Assembly: GCF_011040495.1 (NCBI RefSeq)
Contig: NZ_CP049037.1
Location: forward strand, 3,100,001 to 3,164,000
Origin: Pseudohalocynthiibacter aestuariivivens
GTDB lineage: Bacteria > Pseudomonadota > Alphaproteobacteria > Rhodobacterales > Rhodobacteraceae
Length of the DNA stretch: 64,000 bases
Direction of reading: 5' to 3'
The position numbers were made by a program, and so were the translations under genes. Below the pieces are notes generated by a model. The model worked only from the letters and a program-made list of their open reading frames with translations. It was not told the origin of the DNA and ran no database searches. Of the stretch, positions 42,585 through 53,719 are shown in pieces; the first letter of the stretch is position 1; each line of letters begins with the position of its first letter.

Positions 42585-43673
42585 ATGCGCAACACTATGT
42601 TTAGTGGTTTGGTTGTGTTGGGGGGGCTGGTCGGAGCGGTTCTTGGATCATCGGCAGCGGCGGCAACATGCGGCGGTACCTATACGGTCAAATCAGGCGA
42701 CAGCCTGTCGGCCATCGCAGACAGCTTTTACAAGGACGCGGGCAAGTGGTCTGCGGTTCATACCAATAATCTAGGCGTCATCGGTGACAGCCCGAACGCG
42801 ATCCGTGTCGGAATGAAGCTGGCACTGAGTTGTATCGACGGGCTGCCGACGGGGCTGCCCGGAGGTGTCGAGGTGGGGACAGTATCGGCTGCCGCGCCAT
42901 TGGTCGAAGCGTCGGGCACGTATGCGACACGATCCAAGATCAACCTGCTGACGGCGGGCGATTATGCGCCGTTTACCTCACCAGACCTGCCAAACGGCGG
43001 ATTGTTGACGGATGTGGTCAATTCCGCGATGGCCAAGGCTGATCCCGGTGAGGGCTATGCGATCCACTGGGTCGAAGATTGGGGGTCGCATCTTGATCCG
43101 CTGTTGTCCAATGCGCTGCTGGATCTGGGGTTTCCATGGTTCAAGCCAGATTGCGAGTCGTCGCCCGAGGACTATCGCTGTGCCAACTTCCACTTCTCTG
43201 ACCCGATGTTCGAGATGCTGATCCTGCTGTTCACGGACAAGGCTGACCCGGTACCTTTTGTCAGCGACGCCGATATGGCGGGACGAACGCTATGTCGCCC
43301 ACGAGGCTATTTTACCCACGATCTGGATCGGGCTGACCGCCGATGGATCACTGACGGCAAGATCACGTTGAAGCAGCCGCAGACCATCAAGGACTGTTTC
43401 GAGATGTTGATGGACGGCGAGGTGGATGCAGTGGCCATCAACGAGTTTGTCGGGCGTACCGCGATGAAAGATCTGGAACTGAAAGACCGGGTCGAGATCG
43501 TGCAGGGACGTCCTGTGTCCATCGAGGGCCTGCATGTTCTGGTGCACAAAAGCCACCCCCAAGCCGACGCAATGCTGGCGACCATCAATGCCGGGCTGCG
43601 CGGGATCAAGGAAAATGGCACCTATCAGTCGATCATCGACACCCACATGACCCGCATCTGGGCCGAGTTCTGA
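42585..43673 (+). CDS. Secreted LysM / solute-binding-like protein A
   Basis: A 362 aa exported protein with a signal peptide (MRNTMFSGLVVLGGLVGAVL, cleavage near AAA), a LysM peptidoglycan-binding module at about residues 28-75 (GGTYTVKSGDSLSAIADSFY) and then a periplasmic amino-acid-binding-protein-like domain (INLLTAGDYAPFTSPDLPNGG, ending INAGLRGIKENGTYQSIID). Conserved pairs are DCESSPEDYRCANFHFSDP and LCRPRGYFTHDLDRADRRW. The ATG at 42585 is preceded by GGGAGAG (42572-42578). It has no ABC permease neighbour. It lies 10 bp before a close paralogue and upstream of the tol-pal cluster, hinting at a cell-envelope role. Confidence 0.82.
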   Translation: MRNTMFSGLVVLGGLVGAVLGSSAAAATCGGTYTVKSGDSLSAIADSFYKDAGKWSAVHTNNLGVIGDSPNAIRVGMKLALSCIDGLPTGLPGGVEVGTVSAAAPLVEASGTYATRSKINLLTAGDYAPFTSPDLPNGGLLTDVVNSAMAKADPGEGYAIHWVEDWGSHLDPLLSNALLDLGFPWFKPDCESSPEDYRCANFHFSDPMFEMLILLFTDKADPVPFVSDADMAGRTLCRPRGYFTHDLDRADRRWITDGKITLKQPQTIKDCFEMLMDGEVDAVAINEFVGRTAMKDLELKDRVEIVQGRPVSIEGLHVLVHKSHPQADAMLATINAGLRGIKENGTYQSIIDTHMTRIWAEF

Positions 43674-43683
43674 GGCGGCCGGG

Positions 43684-44709
43684 ATGCAGATGTTCGTGAA
43701 ATGGGTTCTGGCAGGCATTGTCACCCTGTTGCCGGGGTGGGCGATGGCGCTGTGCGATGTAACGTACCGGGTACAGCCGGGTGATACCCTCTTTAACATA
43801 GCTGACCTGCATTACGGCAGTCAGGATCAGTGGACCCTGATCTATTATTCGAACCTTGCGGTTGTGGGGGGCGGATCGCAGGACGTGCCACCGGGGGCGG
43901 ATATATTCATCCCATGCCCGGCAGGCAGCGTGCAGCCGGACCCCACCCCGCTGCGTCAGGACAGCAATGCCGAGATGACGTTGTTGACGGGGGGGAATTA
44001 TTCGCCCTTTACGGATCGCAACTGGCCGGGAAACGGGATGGTAACGGAACTGGTGAATGCCGCGTTAGAGATGACACCGGCACCGGTGCCCTATGCGATC
44101 ACTTGGGAGGATGACTGGTCAAAGCACCTGTTCCCGCTTCTGGATGATAAGGTCCATGACATGGGCTTTCCGTGGTTGCGGCCCGATTGTGACGCCACGC
44201 CAGAGAATGAACGCTGTGCCAATTTCCACTTTTCCGCGCCGCTGATGGACTTGCCGATCATGCTGTTTGTCGCGGCAGGCAGTAATTTTAACTATTCTGG
44301 CGATGCGGATGTCATCGGGCGCAGCTTGTGCCGCCCGGCGGGCTATTTCACCCATGATCTGGATCGTGCCGACCGCCGTTGGCTGAGCGAGGGGCATATC
44401 ACACTGGTTCAGGCCGAAAGCCCTGAGGTCTGTTTCGAAATGTTAATGGCGGGTGAGGTGGATGCGGTTACCCTGAACGTGTTTCTGGGGGCGACGAAGA
44501 TCGTCAAGATGGGCCTGCGCGGCGAAGTGGTGCCACTGGACACACCGCTGTCGCGCGAGGCGCTGCATGTGATCATCTCCAAGAAGCATTGGCGCGGGAC
44601 GACACATCTCTATCGACTGAATGCCGGGTTGGAGGCATTGCGAGCGTCGGGTCGATACGAGGAGATCGTGGCACGGCATCTGGAAATATTCGAGCAGCAG
44701 TTGCGCTAG
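43684..44709 (+). CDS. Secreted LysM / solute-binding-like protein B
   Basis: A 341 aa paralogue of the preceding protein. It has a signal peptide (MQMFVKWVLAGIVTLLPGWA), a LysM module at about residues 22-70 (VTYRVQPGDTLFNIADLHYG) and the same binding-protein-like domain: LLTGGNYSPFTDRNWPGNG, DCDATPENERCANFHFSAP, LCRPAGYFTHDLDRADRRW and LNAGLEALRASGRYEEIVARH. The two share the Cys-containing motifs and the domain order, so they come from a tandem duplication. It begins 10 bp after its copy and is 68 bp ahead of ybgC. Confidence 0.82.
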   Translation: MQMFVKWVLAGIVTLLPGWAMALCDVTYRVQPGDTLFNIADLHYGSQDQWTLIYYSNLAVVGGGSQDVPPGADIFIPCPAGSVQPDPTPLRQDSNAEMTLLTGGNYSPFTDRNWPGNGMVTELVNAALEMTPAPVPYAITWEDDWSKHLFPLLDDKVHDMGFPWLRPDCDATPENERCANFHFSAPLMDLPIMLFVAAGSNFNYSGDADVIGRSLCRPAGYFTHDLDRADRRWLSEGHITLVQAESPEVCFEMLMAGEVDAVTLNVFLGATKIVKMGLRGEVVPLDTPLSREALHVIISKKHWRGTTHLYRLNAGLEALRASGRYEEIVARHLEIFEQQLR

Positions 44710-44777
44710 GGCGCATCAGGAGGAGCAGCCCGGCGTGGCGTCTTGTCGGCGCAATAGCAGCAGAATAGGGTGCACGC

Positions 44778-45164
44778 ATGAGCCATCATTTCGCGATACG
44801 CGTCTATTACGAGGACACCGATATGGGTGGAATCGTCTATCACGCCAATTATCTCAAGTTCATCGAGCGTGCGCGCAGCGACTGGGTGCGCGATATGGGG
44901 ATTGATCAGAACGCCATGCGCGAGGACGGCATTGTTTTTGCCGTGCGGCGGATTGAATGCGACTATCTCATGGCGGCTCGATTCGATGACCGGTTGGAAG
45001 TGCGTACAACCGCGCAATCGGCTACCGCAGCGCGGCTGGTGATGGAACAGCAAGTCTGGCGTGGCAAGGATTTGGTGTTTTCCGCCACGGTCACAGTTGT
45101 GTGTATCGGATCAAACGGGCAACCTGCGCGCCTCCCGGCGAATATCCGCCGTCTTTTGCACTAG
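44778..45164 (+). CDS. ybgC: Tol-Pal-associated acyl-CoA thioesterase
   Basis: Hotdog-fold 4-hydroxybenzoyl-CoA thioesterase family member usually encoded first in tol-pal operons, acting on acyl-CoA near the inner membrane. Seen: the strand VYYEDTDMGGIVYHANYLKFIERARSDWV with the catalytic Asp, and EQQVWRGKDLVFSATVTVVC. The length is 128 aa, standard. It is 113 bp ahead of tolQ. Confidence 0.93.
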   Translation: MSHHFAIRVYYEDTDMGGIVYHANYLKFIERARSDWVRDMGIDQNAMREDGIVFAVRRIECDYLMAARFDDRLEVRTTAQSATAARLVMEQQVWRGKDLVFSATVTVVCIGSNGQPARLPANIRRLLH

Positions 45165-45277
45165 GCTGCGAATTTTGTCGCCGATGACGCGATGTTATTG
45201 GCTTTCCCCTTGGAAATCGCGTAGTTTCCTCTGCAATAAGGTCAGCAAATAGGCCGCAGAGCAAAAGAGCAGGCAGT

Positions 45278-45973
45278 ATGGAAGCACAAACCCTGGCCAT
45301 GGCACAGGAGATTGATTTCTCCATGTGGGCCCTATTCGCACGCGCCACCATCGTCGTGAAGTTGGTGATGTTAATGCTGATTATCGCGTCCTTCTGGGCG
45401 TGGTCGATCATCATTCAAAAGCTGATCATGTATCGCAAGGCCCGGCGCGAGGCGGACAAATTCGATCAACAGTTCTGGTCGGGTGAGCCGCTGGATGAAT
45501 TGTTCGAGCAGATCGGAACAGAGCCAGATGGCCAGTCGCAACGTATTTTTGCGGCGGGAATGATGGAATGGCGGCGCAGCCACAAGGGCGACGGCGGTAT
45601 GATCGCCGGGGCCACCGCGCGGATTGATCGCAGCATGGATGTGGCGATCGCGAAGGAATCAGAAGATCTGCAACGGGGCCTGTCGGTGCTGGCGACGGTT
45701 GGTTCGACTGCGCCCTTCGTGGGGCTGTTCGGGACGGTTTGGGGCATCATGCATGCCTTTATCGGTATCGCAGAAGAGCAGAATACCAACCTCGCGGTTG
45801 TGGCCCCTGGGATTGCCGAGGCACTTTTGGCGACCGGATTGGGCCTGTTGGCCGCCATCCCGGCGGTGATTTTCTATAACAAGCTGAGCGCGGACGCGGA
45901 TCGGCTCGTCGCCAGCTACGAGGCGTTCGCAGATGAGTTCGCGACGATTCTCAGCCGTCAGTTGGATAGTTGA
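45278..45973 (+). CDS. tolQ: Tol-Pal proton channel protein TolQ
   Basis: Inner-membrane MotA/TolQ/ExbB family channel subunit that couples proton motive force to TolA. Seen: three helices (one near residues 25-45 with VVKLVMLMLIIASFWAWSII, two in the C-terminal half), a large cytoplasmic loop and the conserved STAPFVGLFGTVWGIMHAFIGIA. The length is 231 aa. It is first of the tolQRAB-pal-cpoB operon. Confidence 0.95.
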   Translation: MEAQTLAMAQEIDFSMWALFARATIVVKLVMLMLIIASFWAWSIIIQKLIMYRKARREADKFDQQFWSGEPLDELFEQIGTEPDGQSQRIFAAGMMEWRRSHKGDGGMIAGATARIDRSMDVAIAKESEDLQRGLSVLATVGSTAPFVGLFGTVWGIMHAFIGIAEEQNTNLAVVAPGIAEALLATGLGLLAAIPAVIFYNKLSADADRLVASYEAFADEFATILSRQLDS

Positions 45974-46083
45974 TCATGCTTCGCAATATTGCATCGCGCA
46001 TCCGGCCCGAACGCGATTGCGATGCAATCGTTGTTTCGGACCGGACGCGCATAATTGTCCTTGCAGAGCGAGGCGTGATCTAG

Positions 46084-46557
46084 ATGGGCGGCGGGGTTGT
46101 TCAAAAGTCCGGTGATGGCAGTCGGCGCAGGCGCGGGCGGGGTCGGTCGCGGCCGATGTCCGAGATCAACGTGACTCCGTTCGTGGATGTCATGCTGGTG
46201 CTCTTGATCATCTTCATGGTGGCGGCGCCACTGATGACGGTCGGTGTGCCGGTGGAATTACCGAAAACGGCAGCTAACGCGCTGCCCGGCGAGCCCGAGG
46301 AGCCGCTGGCGATTACCATCACGGCAAGCGGTACGGTAATGATCCAAACGACCGAAGTACCCCGCGCCGAACTGGTGAACAAGCTGCGTGCGATTGCGGC
46401 CGAGCGTGAGAGCCGTCGTGTCTATCTGCGCGCGGATGGGGCTGTGCCCTATGCCGACGTGGTGCAGGTGATGGGTGCGCTCAATCGGGGCGGGTTCGAC
46501 AATATTGGCCTTGTGACGGATACGGGCGGTCCGGCGCTGGACGCGCCGGACGGCTGA
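46084..46557 (+). CDS. tolR: Tol-Pal protein TolR
   Basis: ExbD/TolR family single-pass partner of TolQ. Seen: a short basic N-terminus (SRRRRGRGRSRP), the helix INVTPFVDVMLVLLIIFMVAAPL with the protonatable Asp in PFVDV, and a periplasmic domain (ITASGTVMIQTTEVPRAELVNKL, YADVVQVMGALNRGGFDNIGLVTD). The length is 157 aa. The gap of 110 bp from tolQ is larger than elsewhere in the operon and contains a hairpin. A GAGG lies 10 or so bases before the ATG. Confidence 0.93.
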   Translation: MGGGVVQKSGDGSRRRRGRGRSRPMSEINVTPFVDVMLVLLIIFMVAAPLMTVGVPVELPKTAANALPGEPEEPLAITITASGTVMIQTTEVPRAELVNKLRAIAAERESRRVYLRADGAVPYADVVQVMGALNRGGFDNIGLVTDTGGPALDAPDG

Positions 46558-46570
46558 CGGCACTGCGGGC

Positions 46571-47689
46571 GTGAATACCGGTCAGATCATATCGGGGGCG
46601 GGGCATTTCGGTCTGATCGCCTGGGCGCTGTTCGGCAACGTTCTGGCGTCTGATCCGATTCCGTTCGAGGTGACCGAAGTGACCGCCATTACCGAAGAGG
46701 AATTTGCCGCCGTAATGGCGACACAGCGTCCGCCGAACACGGCTGCCGAAATCGCGGCGCCAGAGACCCCGGATGTGCCGCAAGAGGCGCCAGAACTTAG
46801 CAGTCAGGTGGATGCAGCCCCAGATCAGCCTGCGCCGGATGCCGCACAATCCGCCGATCCTGACGCAACACCGGAACTGACGCAAACCGCACCGCCGACC
46901 CCGGCTGAGGTCACGGATGAACCACCCGTGCTGGAGCCGCCCCAAGAGGACATGGCGGCACTGTTGCCGGAGACGACCCTGAGACCCAAACCACGCCCGG
47001 TAGAGCGCGTCGCGCCCGAACAGGTTGCGCCGCCGGAGCCGGACACTGCTGTGGATGATGTCCAGCGCGACGAGGTGCGACCTGATGAAGCTGCGGAAAC
47101 TCCCGCAGAAGAGAGCGAAGCGACAGCGCCCGAAGAGGCTGCAACCGAGATTGTGACCGAGGCGGAGCAGGCCGCGCCTTCGAAATCAGTGCGTCCCAAA
47201 GCCCGACCCGCCCGCGCACCCGAACCTCCGTCAGAGCCGGTCCAGACGGCAGAGACACCGGACGAGCCCACGGGCGTTGAGGCGGCGTTGGCCGCCGCGC
47301 TGGGTGGCGCGACAGAGGCACCGGCAGAAACGACAGAGCCGAAACCAGCGCCCGCCGCCAGTGGTCCACCGCTTAATGCGGGAGAGAAAGACGCGCTTCG
47401 TGTGGCGGTCCAGCAATGCTGGAATGTGGGTTCTCTTAGCTCAGAGGCCTTGAATACCACTGTGATCGTCGCAGTTCAGATGACAGAAGACGCCAAACCT
47501 GTTGCCGGTTCGATACGCATGATCAGTGCGTCGGGCGGCTCGTCCGGTGCAGCAAAACAGGCCTACGAGGCCGCGCGGCGCGCGATCATCCGGTGTGGGT
47601 CACGAGGATTTAACCTGCCAGCCGAGAAGTATGGCGCTTGGCGCGATATTGAAATGACATTCAATCCAGAGAAAATGAGGATCAAATGA
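46571..47689 (+). CDS. tolA: Cell envelope protein TolA
   Basis: Inner-membrane protein whose long periplasmic arm connects TolQR to Pal/TolB. Seen: one helix at about residues 7-26 ([20 protein letters not shown]), a Pro/Ala/Glu/Thr-rich extended stretch of about 230 residues, and a C-terminal TonB/TolA III-like domain ([48 protein letters not shown]). The GTG at 46571 lies 14 bp after tolR. The length is 372 aa. The stop overlaps the tolB start. The alanine-rich coiled arm of E. coli TolA is replaced by a proline-rich one. Confidence 0.9.
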   Translation: MNTGQIISGAGHFGLIAWALFGNVLASDPIPFEVTEVTAITEEEFAAVMATQRPPNTAAEIAAPETPDVPQEAPELSSQVDAAPDQPAPDAAQSADPDATPELTQTAPPTPAEVTDEPPVLEPPQEDMAALLPETTLRPKPRPVERVAPEQVAPPEPDTAVDDVQRDEVRPDEAAETPAEESEATAPEEAATEIVTEAEQAAPSKSVRPKARPARAPEPPSEPVQTAETPDEPTGVEAALAAALGGATEAPAETTEPKPAPAASGPPLNAGEKDALRVAVQQCWNVGSLSSEALNTTVIVAVQMTEDAKPVAGSIRMISASGGSSGAAKQAYEAARRAIIRCGSRGFNLPAEKYGAWRDIEMTFNPEKMRIK

Positions 47690-49011
47690 TGCATCGTTTC
47701 CTGACCCTTCTGACCGTCCTTCTGACTACGGTGGTCATGCAACCCGCTGTGGCGCAGGACGGACCGCTCCGGATCGAGATCACCGAAGGCGTGATCGAGC
47801 CGATGCCATTTGCGGTGCCCGCATTCGTCGCCGATAACGCCGCCGGCGAAGAGGCGGCGCGCAACATCGCGGGTGTGATCGCGGCTGATCTCACGGGAAC
47901 GGGGCTGTTTCGCGAGATCCCGGCCAAAGCGTTTATCAGCCGGATCACCAGCTTTAGTAGTCCGGTGCAGTTCGCTGACTGGAAGGCGGTCAATGCTCAG
48001 GCACTTGTGACAGGGGCTGTCAGTGTCGATGCCAGCGGCAAGCTGGTCGTCAGGTTTCGCATCTGGGATGTGTTCGCGGGCCAAGAGCTGGGCAGTGGAT
48101 TGCAACTGGTCGGCACGCAGGACGGCTGGCGGCGGATCGCACACAAGGTCGCCGATCAAGTCTATAGCCGCATCACGGGTGAGGGCGGATATTTCGACAG
48201 CCGGGTTGTGTTTGTTGCCGAAAGCGGCCCCAAGGACAAGCGGGCCAAACGACTGGCGATCATGGATTATGACGGTGCGAACGTGACCTATCTGACGGAC
48301 AGTTCGTCGATCGTTCTGGCACCGCGGTTTTCACCCACCGGTGATCGCATTCTCTACACTAGTTACGAGACGGGCTTCCCGCGCATCTATGTTCTGGACG
48401 TGGCCAGCGTCCGGCGCCGAGTACTGGAAAGTCAGGACGGCACGATGAGTTTTGCGCCGCGCTTTGGGCCGGATGGTAATACAGTCGTTTATTCACTCAG
48501 CCGGGGCGGCAACACCGATCTTTTCCGAATGGACGTCGGCAGCGGGCGTGGGACTCAGCTAACCAATGCGCCCTCCATCGAGACCGCCCCAAGCTTTAGC
48601 CCGGATGGGCAGCAGATCGTGTTTGAGAGCGACCGCAGCGGATCGAACCAGATCTATGTTATGAATGCCAGCGGCGGCGAGGCGCAGCGCATCAGCAGCG
48701 GAACGGGTCAGTACGGCACGCCGGTCTGGTCCCCACGCGGCGATCTGATCGCGTTTACAAAGCAATCAAAGGGCCGGTTCCACATAGGAGTGATGCGCAC
48801 CGATGGTAGCGAAGAGCGGTTGCTGACCGCCTCTTTTCTGGACGAGGGGCCGACATGGTCCCCCAACGGGCGGGTGATCATGTTCACCCGCGAAACGCAG
48901 GGCGCGCAGGGTGCGGCGAGCCTCTATTCGGTAGATATCACCGGGCGGAATCTGCGCCGGGTGTCGACGTCAACCGGGGCCAGTGATCCGTCATGGTCGC
49001 CCTTGCAGTAA
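47686..49011 (+). CDS. tolB: Periplasmic protein TolB
   Basis: Periplasmic beta-propeller that binds Pal and TolA. Seen: a signal peptide ([24 protein letters not shown]), an N-terminal domain with [21 protein letters not shown], and a six-bladed WD-like propeller from about residue 180 with repeated motifs such as [32 protein letters not shown] and [14 protein letters not shown]. The length is 441 aa. It overlaps tolA by four bases (ATGA). Confidence 0.95.
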   Translation: MMHRFLTLLTVLLTTVVMQPAVAQDGPLRIEITEGVIEPMPFAVPAFVADNAAGEEAARNIAGVIAADLTGTGLFREIPAKAFISRITSFSSPVQFADWKAVNAQALVTGAVSVDASGKLVVRFRIWDVFAGQELGSGLQLVGTQDGWRRIAHKVADQVYSRITGEGGYFDSRVVFVAESGPKDKRAKRLAIMDYDGANVTYLTDSSSIVLAPRFSPTGDRILYTSYETGFPRIYVLDVASVRRRVLESQDGTMSFAPRFGPDGNTVVYSLSRGGNTDLFRMDVGSGRGTQLTNAPSIETAPSFSPDGQQIVFESDRSGSNQIYVMNASGGEAQRISSGTGQYGTPVWSPRGDLIAFTKQSKGRFHIGVMRTDGSEERLLTASFLDEGPTWSPNGRVIMFTRETQGAQGAASLYSVDITGRNLRRVSTSTGASDPSWSPLQ

Positions 49012-49106
49012 GTAAGGTGGAGTTTCCCTTGACGCGGTGCCTGTGGTAGAAGTGTTGAAAAAAGCAGTGAACACGACATATTGAGCAAATTGAGCGGGGC
49101 AAACCA

Positions 49107-49616
49107 ATGACCAACCTGACCAGACTTTTGATATTGTGCGCGGGTCTCGCGCTGGCCGCCTGTACCGATCCGGGGCGGTTCGATGATACGAATACCGTCG
49201 ACCTGAATGGCGGAAATGGCGGCATTGCCGGATCTGCCAGCGACCCATCGTCGCCTGCCTATTTTCAGCAGGCCGTGGGCGACCGCGTGCTGTTCGTTGT
49301 TGACCAGTATACGCTGACACCGCAGGCGCGCGTCACGTTGGATGGACAGGCGGACTGGCTGATGACCAACACGGACTATAACGCAGTGATCGAAGGTCAC
49401 GCCGACGAGCAGGGCACAAGGGAATACAACCTGGCACTGGGCGCACGTCGCGCCAACTCGGTTCAGGAGTATCTGCTAAGCCGAGGTGTACCGGCCGCGC
49501 GTTTGCGCACCGTCAGCTATGGCAAGGAACGCCCTATCGAGATTTGCAGCGAAGAAAGCTGCTATGCTCAGAACCGCCGTGCCGTTACCGTGATCTCGGT
49601 TGGCCCGACAAGCTGA
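49107..49616 (+). CDS. pal: Peptidoglycan-associated lipoprotein Pal
   Basis: Outer-membrane lipoprotein that binds peptidoglycan and TolB. Seen: a lipoprotein signal with the box LAAC at residues about 16-19 (LILCAGLALAAC), and a C-terminal OmpA-like domain with ARVTLDGQADWL, NAVIEGHADEQGTREYNLALGARRA and the RLRTVSYGKERPI segment. The length is 169 aa. It is separated from tolB by 95 bp. Confidence 0.95.
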   Translation: MTNLTRLLILCAGLALAACTDPGRFDDTNTVDLNGGNGGIAGSASDPSSPAYFQQAVGDRVLFVVDQYTLTPQARVTLDGQADWLMTNTDYNAVIEGHADEQGTREYNLALGARRANSVQEYLLSRGVPAARLRTVSYGKERPIEICSEESCYAQNRRAVTVISVGPTS

Positions 49617-49641
49617 TACGCTGACCTGACAGGAGCCCTGA

Positions 49642-50481
49642 ATGCGCCATTATCTGCCTCTGGTAACCGCATGCTTGCTCGCCATGGCAAGCCCATCCTT
49701 GGCCCAAACACGGGCCGAAACCTTGGCCGATATCCGTCAGGAGATGACAGTGTTGTATGTCGAGGTGCAAAAGCTGAAGCGCGAGTTAAGCACAACGGGC
49801 GGTGCCGGGGGGATTTCGACATCTGGCTCGGTGCTGGATCGTGTGGCGTCGATTGAAAGCGAGCTGCAACGCCTGACGGCCAAAACCGAAGAACTGGAAC
49901 TGCGCGTTAACCGGATCGTGTCGGATGGCACCAATCGGTTGGGCGATCTGGAGTTCCGGCTGGTCGAGCTGGAAGGTGGCGATGTCAGCACGTTGGGAGA
50001 AACCAGCACATTGGGCGGCGGCGCACTGCCCGAAGGCAGTGCCGTTTCCGCTGTGCCCGGTACGACATCACCCGAACAGAGCGATACAGCCGAGATGGCC
50101 GTAGGGGAAAAAGCTGACTACGATGCCGCCGCCGCTGCCCTGACGGCGGGCAATTATGCCGAGGCCGCAACCCTGTTTGCGACCTTCCGCGAGAATTATC
50201 CCGGCGGACCGCTGTCGGATGATGCCGGGCTGAAACGCGGCGAAGCACTGGAGGGTGCCGGAGAACTGGCCGATGCGGCGCGCGCCTATCTTGACCTGTT
50301 CTCGGCCGCACCACAGGGACCGTTGGCGGCAGACGCACTGTTCCGGCTGGGCCGTGCGCTGGGCAGGTTGGGTCAAACCGAAGAGGCCTGTCTGACTTTG
50401 GCAGAAGTCGAGGTGCGCTACCCCTCGGCGACGGCGGTCGCTGACGCAAACAGTGCAATGCAGAATTTGGGATGCCAGTGA
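49642..50481 (+). CDS. cpoB: Cell division coordinator CpoB / Tol-Pal protein YbgF
   Basis: Periplasmic protein with an N-terminal coiled coil and C-terminal TPR repeats that couples Tol-Pal to peptidoglycan synthesis. Seen: a signal peptide (YLPLVTACLLAMASPSLAQ), a coiled-coil stretch (ELQRLTAKTEELELRVNRI), and TPR-like helices from about 150 (YDAAAAALTAGNYAEAATLF, LFRLGRALGRLGQTEEACLTL). The length is 279 aa. It overlaps the tilS start by ten bases. It is the last Tol gene. Confidence 0.9.
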   Translation: MRHYLPLVTACLLAMASPSLAQTRAETLADIRQEMTVLYVEVQKLKRELSTTGGAGGISTSGSVLDRVASIESELQRLTAKTEELELRVNRIVSDGTNRLGDLEFRLVELEGGDVSTLGETSTLGGGALPEGSAVSAVPGTTSPEQSDTAEMAVGEKADYDAAAAALTAGNYAEAATLFATFRENYPGGPLSDDAGLKRGEALEGAGELADAARAYLDLFSAAPQGPLAADALFRLGRALGRLGQTEEACLTLAEVEVRYPSATAVADANSAMQNLGCQ

Positions 50482-51722
50482 CGCAAGACGGGCTGTCATT
50501 GCAGGACCGGATCGCAGGTCACTTTCTACCCCACGTCCCCGACACGCTAGGCGTTGCCGTCTCCGGCGGCAGTGACTCGCTGGCTTTGTTGCATTTACTG
50601 GCATCATGGCGGGGCGCATCGCTGCGCGTTGTAACCGTCGATCATGGGTTGCGCCCTGAAGCTGCGACCGAAGCACAGCAGGTTGCCGAGGTTTGTGAAA
50701 CACTCGGGGTGCGCCATGATACGCTGCACTGGGATGGCTGGGACGGGCAGGGCAATTTGCCGGACCGGGCGCGGCAGGCTCGTTACTGTCTGATGACCGA
50801 ATGGGCCCGGAACAATGGGATAGATGACATCGCATTGGGTCACACGGCAGATGATCAAGCCGAAACCCTGCTGATGCGATTGGCGCGTCGCGCCGGTATT
50901 GATGGTTTGGCCGCAATGGCGTCGCGCCGTGTGATGGACAGGGTGACGTTCCACCGGCCCATGCTGCGAATGACGCGGGCGGCGTTGCGGGCAGATCTGA
51001 CGCAGCGTGGCGTTAGCTGGATTGATGATCCTAGCAATGCTGACGGTGCCTATCGACGGGTACGTGCGCGCCGGGCGCTTGAGGTTCTGGTGCCTCTGGG
51101 CCTGACCGCCGAGGGGCTGACCCAATCGGCACATCATTTGGCAGAAGCTCGCGCGACCCTCGCATATTACGCGGCGATTGAGGCGCGCAACGCAGTGGAC
51201 TTCCACAGCGGCGATGTTCTGTTGGACAGGGCGCGCATGGCTGCGCTGCGACCCGATATTGCGCGCCGCATTCTGAGCGCGGCACTGGGCTGGGTCGCGG
51301 GGCCCGGTTACGGCGCGCGCGGTCGCGAAATCGACACCGCGTTGCAAGCCATCAGCGCGGGGCAGCAAACCACGCTCTATGGCTGTGTTATCATGGCGGG
51401 CAGCAATCAGGTGCGGATCATTCGCGAGCTGGAGGCTGTGAAATCCCTGCAGGCCACGCCGGGCGCATTGTGGGACGGTCGCTGGCGGTTAACTGGCCCT
51501 GATCTGCCGGGTGCCGAAATCCGCGCGCTCGGTTCCGAAGGGCGGATCGCTTGCCCGGATTGGCGCGAAACAGGATTGCCGCGTGGCTCGATCGAGGCCG
51601 GTCCGGGGGTCTGGCAGCGTGACACGCTGATCGCTGCGCCGCTGGCCGGGGCCGCGAACGGCTGGACGGCAGAACTGTGTCGGACACCGGATGATTTTCA
51701 CAGCGGTCTATTATCGCATTGA
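50472..51722 (+). CDS. tilS: tRNA(Ile)-lysidine synthetase TilS
   Basis: Adds lysine to C34 of tRNA-Ile2 so that it reads AUA codons. Seen: the PP-loop AVSGGSDSLALLHLL near residue 30, the motifs VVTVDHGLRPEA and DIALGHTADDQAETLLMRLARR, and a C-terminal region less conserved. The length is 416 aa. The ATG at 50472 overlaps cpoB. It is followed by ftsH after 77 bp, the common tilS-ftsH pair. Confidence 0.92.
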   Translation: MPVTQDGLSLQDRIAGHFLPHVPDTLGVAVSGGSDSLALLHLLASWRGASLRVVTVDHGLRPEAATEAQQVAEVCETLGVRHDTLHWDGWDGQGNLPDRARQARYCLMTEWARNNGIDDIALGHTADDQAETLLMRLARRAGIDGLAAMASRRVMDRVTFHRPMLRMTRAALRADLTQRGVSWIDDPSNADGAYRRVRARRALEVLVPLGLTAEGLTQSAHHLAEARATLAYYAAIEARNAVDFHSGDVLLDRARMAALRPDIARRILSAALGWVAGPGYGARGREIDTALQAISAGQQTTLYGCVIMAGSNQVRIIRELEAVKSLQATPGALWDGRWRLTGPDLPGAEIRALGSEGRIACPDWRETGLPRGSIEAGPGVWQRDTLIAAPLAGAANGWTAELCRTPDDFHSGLLSH

Positions 51723-51799
51723 AGTAAGAGACATGATCTCTATTTATGACAGGTGATCCCTGTGATAGATGCGGGATCGACTGAATTAGGAGAGTTTCC

Positions 51800-53715
<1,916 letters not shown>

Positions 53716-53719
<4 letters not shown>

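Noticed and set aside
45976..46083. Annotating the 35-codon frame between tolQ and tolR as a gene
   Set aside because: No clear ribosome site, no recognisable peptide family; kept only as a low-interest observation.
46825..47460. 211-codon Ser/Gly/Ala-rich open frame opposite tolA
   Set aside because: It is the complement of the Pro/Glu/Ala-rich low-complexity arm of TolA; composition alone keeps it open.
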